This document shows positions 1 through 5,650 of a stretch of DNA of 8,933 bases, one piece after another. Where the stretch lies: NCBI GenBank assembly GCA_030607765.1, contig JAUWJJ010000029.1:1-8933 (forward strand), read 5' to 3'. The position numbers were made by a program, and so were the translations under genes. This DNA comes from Candidatus Aerophobota bacterium (GTDB lineage Bacteria; Aerophobota; Aerophobia; Aerophobales; B3-G15). Each line of letters starts with the position of its first letter. Position 1 is the stretch's first letter. Under the pieces are notes generated by a model. That model did not search any database. It had not been told where the DNA came from and saw only the letters and a program-made list of their open reading frames with translations.

Positions 1-507
1 TAAAGGATTAATTACATTAGTGGCATCTAACCTACCTCCCATTCCCACTTCCATTACCGCTAAATCTACTTTTTCTAAAAAAAAGTAGAGAAAAGCTAAG
101 GATGTATAAACTTCAAAAAAAGTAGGAGAAAAATGGGGGCAAACCTTACGGATTTTCTCCACATCTGTTTTTATCTGAAAGATAAGCTGAGAAAATCTCT
201 CCTTATTTATCATTTTTTCTCTTATCCTTATTCTTTCTCTGGGATCAATGAGATGAGGAGAGGTATACAACCCTACCTTTAGTCCTTCCGAGGTTAAAAT
301 AGAGGCAATCATAGCCGCCGTAGAGCCTTTCCCTTTGGTTCCGCTAATATGAATAAACTTCAAAGACCTATGAGGATTCCCCAGTAGATTAAGAAGATCT
401 CTCATTCGCTGGAGATTCAAAAATCTCTTATGTATAACAAAATCTGGTATCTGTTCGTAATTTATAAGTGAATTTAAATAATTGGTAGCTTCAGAATAGG
501 AAAACAT
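1..507 (-). CDS. folC: Folylpolyglutamate synthase / dihydrofolate synthase, N-terminal part (cut by window edge)
   Basis: The gene reads from ATG at 507 down to the window edge, giving 169 residues without a stop. FolC enzymes are usually about 420-440 residues, so roughly the N-terminal 40% is present. The ATP-dependent ligase adds glutamate to (dihydro)folate in the cytoplasm. Visible motifs are the Mur-ligase-type P-loop GTKGKGS at residues 56-62, TSPHL at 82-86 and EVGMGGRLDATN at 153-164, which together identify the family. It starts 47 nt after the purH stop on the same strand, so it is probably the second gene of a purH-folC unit. No good Shine-Dalgarno is seen. The only G-rich stretch upstream (GGGG, about 11 nt before ATG) lies in one arm of the palindrome at 519-549. 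The call rests on motifs seen directly; mono- versus bifunctionality cannot be told. Confidence 0.95.
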   Translation of the reverse strand, partial: MFSYSEATNYLNSLINYEQIPDFVIHKRFLNLQRMRDLLNLLGNPHRSLKFIHISGTKGKGSTAAMIASILTSEGLKVGLYTSPHLIDPRERIRIREKMINKERFSQLIFQIKTDVEKIRKVCPHFSPTFFEVYTSLAFLYFFLEKVDLAVMEVGMGGRLDATNVINPL

Positions 508-518
508 AAATTTTATTT

Positions 519-549
519 ACCCCGTTAGATAACAAGCATCTAACGGGGT
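519..549. repeat. Perfect 12-bp palindrome between purH and folC
   Basis: The arms ACCCCGTTAGAT (519-530) and ATCTAACGGGGT (538-549) are exact reverse complements around a 7-nt loop, giving a very stable hairpin in either strand. It fills most of the 47-nt gap between purH and folC. Only a weak U-rich tail follows on the minus strand (GTAAATAAAATTT), so it is at best an imperfect terminator. The same core, ACCCCRTTAGATAAC, recurs at 8743-8757 (14 of 15 identical), which suggests an interspersed palindromic repeat rather than a gene-specific signal. Confidence 0.8.
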
Positions 550-554
550 TTACT

Positions 555-2117
555 TTAATGTCTGAAATGTCTCATTCCAGTAAAAATCATTGCCATACCA
601 TACCTGTTGACTGCGGCTATTACCTTCTCATCCTGTATGGACCCTCCCGGTTGGATAATGGCGGTTACTCCAGCCTTACTCGCCTCTTCTATAGCATCGG
701 GGAAGGGAAAGAAAGCATCGGAAGCTAAAACTGAACCTTTAGCTTTTTCTCCTGCTTTTCGAATAGCTATAAAAGTTGAATTAACTCTACTCATCTGACC
801 TGCTCCCACACCCACTACTTCTTTACCTTTAGCCAGGAGAATAGCATTGGACTTTACATACTTGCAGATTTTCCAGGCAAAGAACAAATCTTCCTCTTCC
901 TTAGATGTTGGAGCTCTTTTAGTAACCACTTTTAAATCCTGAGGGGAATAGTCCTTCTTATCTTTTTCCTGGACAAGAACTCCTCCACTTATCCTTTTAA
1001 TATCTAAATCGTTTTCTTTAGATTTGAAAAGATTGGCTTCCAAAATAATTACTTTCCTGCCCCAACTTCGGGTCTCTTTTATAATTCTTAGAGCCTCTTT
1101 TTCATATCCTGGAGCAATTATTCCCTCAATAAATCTTTGAGGAAGAGTAATTTCTTTTGCTGTAGCTGCATCTAATTTTCGGTTAAAACTCAAGATGCTT
1201 CCAAACGCAGATAGAGGATCTCCCCTGTAAGCCTTCTTATAAGCTTCGGATAAATTTTCTCGACAACCAGCTCCACAGGGATTATTATGTTTTATCACTA
1301 CCGAAGCCGCCTCGTCAAATTCCTTTACTATAGCTAAGGCAGCATCAAAATCTAACCAATTGTTAAAAGAGATAGCTTTTCCCCAAATTTTTTTAGCTAA
1401 AGAGAGTCCCCCTTCCTTACTTGTCCAATCGCAATAAAGGGCTGCCTTTTGATGGGGATTTTCTCCGTAGCGAAGTTCCTGTTTCTTTTTAAAACTCAAA
1501 TTGAGAGTCGAAGGAAACATCATTTCATCTCTTTTTTCCAAAAAGTGAGAAATTGCGCTATCGTAAGCACTTGTTTTCTCAAAAACTTCCACAGTTAATT
1601 TAAAACAGGTTTCTTTGCTTAGGAAGCCGTTATTCTCTTTTAGTTCGCGAAGAACAAACTCGTATTGCTCTGGAGTACTTACGGCGGCTACATTAAAAAA
1701 ATTTTTTGCTGCCGAACGCAACATTGTAGGCCCACCAATGTCAATGTTTTCCAAAGCCTCCTCAAAAGTTACTCCTTCTTTTTTTACAATTTCAGAAAAG
1801 GGATAGAGATTAACAACTACCATATCGATAAGTTCTATTTTATTTCTTTTTACCTCTTCCATTTGCTCTGAATTATCTCTTAAGGCTAAAAGAGCTCCAT
1901 GAATCTTAGGATGAAGAGTCTTTACCCTTCCCCCAAACATAGGATGACTCTGAGTATAGCTGGATACCTCTCTTACCGATACCCCTGCCTCTTGAAGGAT
2001 CTTAGCTGTTCCCCCTGTAGAGATAATTTCTATCCCCAGATCTTTTAATCCCTTAACAAAATCTACTATTTTTCTCTTATCAGAAACACTAACCAAAGCT
2101 CTTTTAATTTTGGGCAT
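555..2117 (-). CDS. purH: Bifunctional AICAR transformylase / IMP cyclohydrolase
   Basis: Full-length PurH of 520 residues, the usual size, catalysing the last two steps of de novo IMP synthesis: formylation of AICAR with 10-formyl-THF, then ring closure to IMP. The N-terminal MGS-like cyclohydrolase domain (about residues 1-195) shows STGGTAK at 33-39, GGRVKTLHPKIHG at 62-74 (R64 and K66 are expected active-site residues), NLYPF at 103-107 and IDIGGPTMLRSAAKN at 125-139. The transformylase domain shows LRYGENPHQ at 215-223, the catalytic KHNNPCG at 276-282 and GDPLSAFG at 299-306. It ends in the standard GMRHFRH. ATG at 2117 is preceded by AAGGAG (2126-2131) at 8-nt spacing, which fixes the start. 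No inactivating change is seen. folC follows downstream on the same strand. Confidence 0.98.
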   Translation of the reverse strand: MPKIKRALVSVSDKRKIVDFVKGLKDLGIEIISTGGTAKILQEAGVSVREVSSYTQSHPMFGGRVKTLHPKIHGALLALRDNSEQMEEVKRNKIELIDMVVVNLYPFSEIVKKEGVTFEEALENIDIGGPTMLRSAAKNFFNVAAVSTPEQYEFVLRELKENNGFLSKETCFKLTVEVFEKTSAYDSAISHFLEKRDEMMFPSTLNLSFKKKQELRYGENPHQKAALYCDWTSKEGGLSLAKKIWGKAISFNNWLDFDAALAIVKEFDEAASVVIKHNNPCGAGCRENLSEAYKKAYRGDPLSAFGSILSFNRKLDAATAKEITLPQRFIEGIIAPGYEKEALRIIKETRSWGRKVIILEANLFKSKENDLDIKRISGGVLVQEKDKKDYSPQDLKVVTKRAPTSKEEEDLFFAWKICKYVKSNAILLAKGKEVVGVGAGQMSRVNSTFIAIRKAGEKAKGSVLASDAFFPFPDAIEEASKAGVTAIIQPGGSIQDEKVIAAVNRYGMAMIFTGMRHFRH

Positions 2118-2135
2118 AATCTTTTCTCCTTCTTA

Positions 2136-2164
2136 AAAATATCATATTACTTTCCTCAGGTCAA
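2136..2164 (-). promoter_or_regulatory. Possible purH promoter
   Basis: On the minus strand TTGACC (2159-2164) and TATTTT (2136-2141) are separated by 17 bp. The predicted transcription start, near 2129, would fall inside the purH Shine-Dalgarno (2126-2131). Either the transcript is nearly leaderless or the true promoter lies further upstream. The boxes are seen directly; function is inferred and uncertain. Confidence 0.3.
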
Positions 2165-2175
2165 GCAAAACTAAC

Positions 2176-2298
2176 CACTGAAGACACTGAATTCACTGAG
2201 AATTTAAAAGGCTAAGGGGTAAATGCGTAGATGTGTAAAAGCGTGAATGTGTAAAGAAACTCTTCTCTCACACATCACATATTACTCATTACGTATTA
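2176..2298. repeat. Cluster of degenerate short tandem repeats
   Basis: This is most of the gene-free gap between the macro-domain gene and purH. It holds three different short-period arrays: three 9-nt units beginning CACTGA (2176-2202); two 16-nt units, GCGTAGATGTGTAAAA and GCGTGAATGTGTAAAG (2225-2256, 13 of 16 matching); and about four 7-nt units of the form CNYATTA-like (cacatca, catatta, ctcatta, cgtatta; 2271-2298). None forms an open reading frame. They look like slippage-derived noncoding sequence. The rest of 2118-2352 shows nothing beyond the possible purH promoter. Confidence 0.65.
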
Positions 2299-2352
2299 TT
2301 CTCATAATTTTACCTCTGTACACTCTATGGTTAATTCTATATTTTCATATTA

Positions 2353-2898
2353 TTAATCTCGTTTATATTTCCTTACCTCCTCTAAAAATAAATTAGTTGT
2401 GAGATCATCTATGTTACAGCAATTTACAACTTTAAGAGTACTGTCACTATTCTCTTTAAAGAACTCAACAATAGTTTCAATTAATATTTCAGCACACCTT
2501 TTCTTGGGAAATCCAAAAATACCAGAACTTATAGCTGGAATTGATATACTCTTTAATCCCAGCTCTTGAGCTTTTCTTAAAGAATTAAAAACAGCACTTT
2601 TAAGCTTTTCATCCTCTCCTCCTTCTCCCCACACAGGACCTATGGCATGTATAACATATCTTGCAGGTAGAGACCCAGCAGTTGTAACTGCAACACTGCC
2701 AACCGGCAGATATCCTATTCTATTGCTTTCTTCCTGGATTACTCTGCCACCTTTGCGGACAATGGTACCGGCAACCCCACCCCCATGTTGCAGGTGAGAA
2801 TTTGCTGCATTAACAATTGCATCTACTTTCTCATCTGTTATATCTCCTCTCTTAACTCTTAAAATCCTTTCTCCGGTTAATAAAAGCTCCCCTTCCAT
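2353..2898 (-). CDS. Macro-domain protein, probable ADP-ribose / O-acetyl-ADP-ribose binding or hydrolysing
   Basis: A stand-alone macro domain of 181 residues. Visible motifs are GDIT at 18-21 (the Asp contacts adenine in the family), AIVNAANSHLQHGGGVAGTI at 27-46 (ribose-binding loop) and IPAISSGIFGFPK at 120-132 (phosphate loop). The GGGVAG loop has Ala where the MacroD/YmdB class carries a catalytic Asp (GGGVDG). It is closer to archaeal Af1521 and to the HGGGVAG form of coronavirus Mac1, both of which bind ADP-ribose and have reported de-ADP-ribosylating activity. Hydrolase activity is therefore plausible but not shown. ATG at 2898 has an AGGGGG site 7 nt upstream. The gene lies 29 nt downstream of the 167-residue gene, most likely on the same transcript. 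Its ADP-ribosylated target is unknown, and no ADP-ribosyltransferase is visible in the window. Confidence 0.92.
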   Translation of the reverse strand: MEGELLLTGERILRVKRGDITDEKVDAIVNAANSHLQHGGGVAGTIVRKGGRVIQEESNRIGYLPVGSVAVTTAGSLPARYVIHAIGPVWGEGGEDEKLKSAVFNSLRKAQELGLKSISIPAISSGIFGFPKKRCAEILIETIVEFFKENSDSTLKVVNCCNIDDLTTNLFLEEVRKYKRD

Positions 2899-2927
2899 AC
2901 TCCATCCCCCTTTTAAAACTTATGTTC

Positions 2928-3431
2928 TCATAATTTTCTCTCTAAAACTATCCTATCTTTCCCGATAAAATTTATTGGATAGCAAGCAATTTTATCTGTT
3001 TTTCTTACACTAACCTGATAGTCTCTCTTAAATTTTTTAGCAAAATTAGCTGCCTCTTTTTTATCCTTAGCAAATACATACTCCAGTTTAAAAAGGCCCC
3101 TTACTTGAGGATTAAAGAGAAAGATTTCGTAGAGACCTTTGTTTTCCAGATTTTCTACTTCCAAAGTTATATACTTTTCAGTAATTGAATTGAGCTTAAA
3201 ACCATACATTTGCGCTACTTCTTCTACTTCAATTTTATCTTCTCTATTAATAAAAAACACCGGCTGAGGTTGTTCTCCTTTGTGGGCTATCTCAAACAAC
3301 CTCCGAAATTTTCCAAAGTAAGACTCAGGAATAAGTATTGGTTTGAGGCGTGAAACTACATAAAACTTCATAATTTCCTCAGCCTTTTCAATTTTTATTT
3401 GCCACAACTTCGCTTCTGGTTTTTCTTTCAT
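2928..3431 (-). CDS. Protein of unknown function, 167 residues, co-transcribed with the macro-domain gene
   Basis: I do not recognise a family. The product is soluble, lysine- and glutamate-rich, with no signal peptide, membrane segment or cysteine cluster; only one Cys is visible, near the C-terminus. It looks like an alternating alpha/beta fold, with strands such as MKFYVVSRLKPILIP (residues 21-35) and KYITLEVENL, and a helix near DKKEAANFAKKF. Two starts are possible. ATG at 3431 has AGGGGA upstream, but that site coincides with the predicted transcription start (about 3442). ATG at 3371 (M21) is preceded by GAGGAAATT and gives a more typical N-terminus, MKFYVVSR. The shorter 147-residue form is a real alternative. 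The gene precedes the macro-domain gene by 29 nt, hinting at a linked role. It shows none of the DarT-type ADP-ribosyltransferase features I would expect of a toxin partner. Confidence 0.75.
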   Translation of the reverse strand: MKEKPEAKLWQIKIEKAEEIMKFYVVSRLKPILIPESYFGKFRRLFEIAHKGEQPQPVFFINREDKIEVEEVAQMYGFKLNSITEKYITLEVENLENKGLYEIFLFNPQVRGLFKLEYVFAKDKKEAANFAKKFKRDYQVSVRKTDKIACYPINFIGKDRIVLERKL

Positions 3432-3448
3432 TAAAAATCCCCTTTTTT

Positions 3449-3476
3449 ATTATACTTAGCTTTGAGAATATTTCAA
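3449..3476 (-). promoter_or_regulatory. Sigma70-type promoter of the hypothetical/macro-domain pair
   Basis: On the minus strand TTGAAA (3471-3476) and a perfect TATAAT (3449-3454) are spaced by 16 bp. The predicted start near 3442 leaves only about 11 nt before ATG 3431 but about 71 nt before ATG 3371, which bears on the start choice. The boxes are seen directly; activity is inferred. Confidence 0.65.
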
Positions 3477-3578
3477 GTCAAAAACTCCAGTTTCCGAAAT
3501 TTTAGGGTTGCCCTGAACAAGCGGTGTTTTCCGGGCTCCAGCAGCTAAGCTGTACTTCTATCTTTATAGATAAATATA

Positions 3579-3685
3579 GGGGTCAGGTCTCCACATTTCT
3601 TCTCACCATATCATATTGTAACGCAGTTAGTTTAGTTAGTCTGATTTAGCTTCACAAAATGTTATATTGCAAGACCTGACCTCAC
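3579..3685. mobile_element. MITE-like element with terminal inverted repeats, about 107 bp
   Basis: The left end GGGGTCAGGTCT (3579-3590) and right end AGACCTGACCTC (3672-3683) are inverted with 11 of 12 matching. The interior has no coding capacity. The right end, read on the minus strand (3685 down to 3647), matches 8895-8933 at 37 of 39 positions, so this is a repeated element in the genome. No clear target-site duplication is seen. From memory, ends beginning GGGGTCAGGTCT flank IS200-like (Y1_Tnp/RAYT) transposase genes in environmental genomes; that link is recall, not shown here. The stretch before it, 3477-3578, has only small palindromes, such as CAGCTAAGCTG at 3542-3552, and no gene. 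Confidence 0.7.
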
Positions 3686-3739
3686 TTTCTCCATCTGATT
3701 TTTATTTAAAAACTGGGGGATGGCAAGGGGATAGAATCC

Positions 3740-3769
3740 TTGACAATTACTTTCGATTTGAGGTATAAT
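3740..3769 (+). promoter_or_regulatory. Near-consensus sigma70 promoter for the transporter operon
   Basis: A perfect TTGACA (3740-3745) and perfect TATAAT (3764-3769) are separated by 18 bp, with an AT-rich stretch (3697-3710) upstream that could act as an UP element. Transcription would start near 3776, leaving a leader of about 260 nt before the solute-binding protein gene. It is the strongest promoter-like sequence in the window and faces the transporter operon. Confidence 0.75.
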
Positions 3770-3775
3770 AAGAAA

Positions 3776-4037
3776 AATTGTGGAAGTACAAAGATTGGGT
3801 TTTAAGCCTTCGTTAGTTGAGAAGAAAATTGAAGTGGTATCCAGAGCAATAAGAGGAAAAGACACAACCCATAGTAAAAGCTGGAGATTAAGACCGAAAG
3901 GGAGGTGAAAAATTAAGTAGGTGGTCTCCAGCCCGGGATAAAAAAATTTCCAAGAAAAAAGTGTTGAATAACTGCTTTTTCTTGGTGAAGAATTTTCACG
4001 AGAAATTGAATCGTGTTAAGTCTACAAGGAGGTAAAG
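3776..4037 (+). promoter_or_regulatory. Long structured 5' leader of the transporter operon
   Basis: The leader has about 260 nt between the predicted transcription start and the ATG at 4038. It contains a stem GCTGGAGA/TCTCCAGC (3880-3887 with 3925-3932) enclosing a 37-nt purine-rich interior with CCGAAAGG. A second stem, CCAAGAAAAA/TTTTTCTTGG (3950-3959 with 3976-3985), has an inner AGT/ACT. A CACGA/TCGTG inverted repeat (3997-4015) ends 10 nt before the ribosome binding site. A 42-codon frame starting with GTG (3780-3908) is open, without a good ribosome binding site. No known riboswitch class is recognised. No run of Ts follows either stem, so a simple terminator is not evident. A regulatory role is inferred from length and folding potential only. 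Confidence 0.4.
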
Positions 4038-5525
4038 ATGAGGAGAAAGTTATCTAAATGGAGAGGAGGAGTGGTGGCGCTAGTCCTATCGATAAGCTTA
4101 ATTCTGACAGTAGCTTCTCTTGCTTTTGCCAGATTTCCTAAGCCAGCTGACTTCATCGAGGCCAAATATATCGAGGAATACAATATTCCTGAGTATTTTG
4201 TGCCTAATGAGAAGGACTGGGTAAGACAGCAGGACTGGGCGGCTATCAAAGAAAAATTTGCCGGGATAGTTGTTCGCCATGCCTCTGAAGGAGTAGATAT
4301 AGCCGCTCCTCTTATGTTCAAAGATATATTCGAGGAACTCTCCGGTATAAAAGTGGAGATAACCGGTATCCCAGCCGATGTCTTCTTTGAAAAACTAATG
4401 ATGGAGTTCCTTTCAGGAACCAGAAGATACGATGCAGTGGAATTTTATGCTGAATGGCTGGGGACTTATGCTGAGCCAGGATTTCTCTATGAGCTCACCG
4501 ATCTTTTGAAAAAATGGAAAGTGGATGTCTCTGATTTCCACCCAGTCTACTGGAAAGGCTACTCTTTATACAACGGCAAACCCTATGCTTTTCCCTATGA
4601 TTCCGATTGCCACCTTCTGCACTGGAGAAAAACAGTTTATGATATGGCTGGATTGGTTGGACCTCCCAAGACCTATGAAGAAGTTTTAGCAAATGCCAAG
4701 AAACTGACTATGGATACCAATGGTGACGGGAAAATGGATATCTACGGTTTCGGTATGCCAGCTGGTCGAGGAATGTGGAGTTTCTATTTTGGCCAGGATA
4801 TTTTAGGAGCCTACGGGGCAACTCTCTTTACTCCTGACTGGAAGCCTAATTTCAATAATCCTGAGGGTAAGGCTGCCATGAAGATGTTTAAAGAGCTGGT
4901 CAAATATTCTCCTCCCGGTGTCACTGGATGGAATTATGCTATGTGCCGAGAGGCCTGGCTGGCTGGAAAAATGGCTCAGGTAATGCAGTGGCAGTGTGTG
5001 GGTAAACAAGCCCATCTTCCCGAGATGTCCAGAATCTGGGATGAGGATATCAGGCATAGTGTGCTTCCCAAGGGCTCAGGGCCCAAGGCCAAGATAGCTC
5101 CGGCCCTGGCTGCTGGTTCTGCCTTAGGAATAACCTCTGATGCCAGGAACCCTGAAGCGGCTTTCCTCTGGTTAGCTTTTCTGAACAGTGCCGAAACCCA
5201 ATGTATTTATTCGGCAGCAGGAACCGGCGTTGCGCCATCTCACATTTCATCTCTGACCAGTCCTGCCTTTCAGCGCGCTAATCCCACAGTAAAAGCCTGG
5301 CTATCTTCGCTTCCCTATGCCACTGCTATTCCCAGAATTCCTGAGGTTAATGACCTCCAGATTTCTCTGGGTATAGCTATAAACGAGTATCTAACTGGAT
5401 CTATGGCCTTAGATAATGCCTTGAAAGGAGCAGAAAAATACTGGATTCGATTAATGGAAAAAGCTGGCTATTACAAGCCGGGAGTAAAGCCTGCTCCACC
5501 ATTTGTAGTGACAAATTGGAAGTAG
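4038..5525 (+). CDS. Periplasmic carbohydrate-binding protein of an ABC importer (SBP family 1)
   Basis: A 495-residue extracellular solute-binding protein, capturing a sugar or polyol and delivering it to the permeases. Residues 1-31 form a type I signal peptide: basic MRRKLSKWR, a hydrophobic core VVALVLSISLILTVA, and cleavage after AFA (29-31). There is no lipobox cysteine. The mature part shows the family pattern: GIKVEITGIP, SGTRRYDAVEFYAEW, a hinge segment around NGKPYAFPYDSD, and DTNGDGKMD at 226-234, a calcium-loop-like DxNxDGxxD seen in many sugar-binding proteins, followed by YGFGMP. The C-terminal lobe has AGSALGITSDARNPEAAFLWLAFL. A perfect AAGGAGGT (4026-4033) sits 5 nt before ATG. 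It is the first gene of the operon, behind the 3740 promoter. Aromatic-rich composition suits carbohydrate stacking. The ligand cannot be assigned; a polyol is suggested by the downstream dehydrogenase. Confidence 0.93.
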   Translation: MRRKLSKWRGGVVALVLSISLILTVASLAFARFPKPADFIEAKYIEEYNIPEYFVPNEKDWVRQQDWAAIKEKFAGIVVRHASEGVDIAAPLMFKDIFEELSGIKVEITGIPADVFFEKLMMEFLSGTRRYDAVEFYAEWLGTYAEPGFLYELTDLLKKWKVDVSDFHPVYWKGYSLYNGKPYAFPYDSDCHLLHWRKTVYDMAGLVGPPKTYEEVLANAKKLTMDTNGDGKMDIYGFGMPAGRGMWSFYFGQDILGAYGATLFTPDWKPNFNNPEGKAAMKMFKELVKYSPPGVTGWNYAMCREAWLAGKMAQVMQWQCVGKQAHLPEMSRIWDEDIRHSVLPKGSGPKAKIAPALAAGSALGITSDARNPEAAFLWLAFLNSAETQCIYSAAGTGVAPSHISSLTSPAFQRANPTVKAWLSSLPYATAIPRIPEVNDLQISLGIAINEYLTGSMALDNALKGAEKYWIRLMEKAGYYKPGVKPAPPFVVTNWK

Positions 5526-5545
5526 AATGGTTATTAAATCCCTGT

Positions 5546-5573
5546 TCTTCTTGATTTCTTGAAATCAAGAAGA
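5546..5573 (+). promoter_or_regulatory. Intercistronic hairpin 1 after the binding-protein gene
   Basis: A perfect 12-bp stem (5546-5557 with 5562-5573) around a CTTG tetraloop starts 20 nt after the binding-protein stop codon. No T-run follows. Stable stems at this place in importer operons can block 3' exonucleases and keep binding-protein mRNA more abundant than permease mRNA, as known for malE-malF; that role is inferred here. Confidence 0.7.
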
Positions 5574-5592
5574 GGGAAAGTTGTTCCAAGTT

Positions 5593-5628
5593 AGGAGGGA
5601 AGGTATCCTTCTCGATACTTTCCCTCCT
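5593..5628 (+). promoter_or_regulatory. Intercistronic hairpin 2 before the first permease gene
   Basis: A 15-bp stem (5593-5607 with 5614-5628, one G-U pair) around loop CTTCTC ends 22 nt before the permease ATG. Its 3' arm could also pair with GAGGGAAAG at 5572-5580, so an alternative fold exists. Likely function: mRNA stabilisation, partial termination, or tuning of permease translation. Confidence 0.7.
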
Positions 5629-5650
5629 GCTTCTCTTAAACAAGGCTCTT

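Noticed and set aside
2353..3431. DarT/DarG-like toxin-antitoxin pair (macro-domain antitoxin with ADP-ribosyltransferase toxin)
   Set aside because: The 167-residue partner shows no DarT-type motif that I can see, and the macro protein lacks the extra C-terminal domain of DarG. Gene pairing alone is not enough.
3662..3865. 67-codon open frame on the minus strand
   Set aside because: It runs through the mobile-element end and across the strong plus-strand promoter, has no ribosome binding site and gives no recognisable protein.
3780..3908. Remnant of a LacI-family regulator gene
   Set aside because: Only a few residues (RLGFKPS) resemble the family, and no helix-turn-helix start is found in any upstream frame.
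3950..3985. Intrinsic terminator in the transporter leader
   Set aside because: The stem is real but is followed by TGAAGAATTTTC rather than a T-run, and the downstream gene has its own strong ribosome binding site, so simple termination is unsupported.
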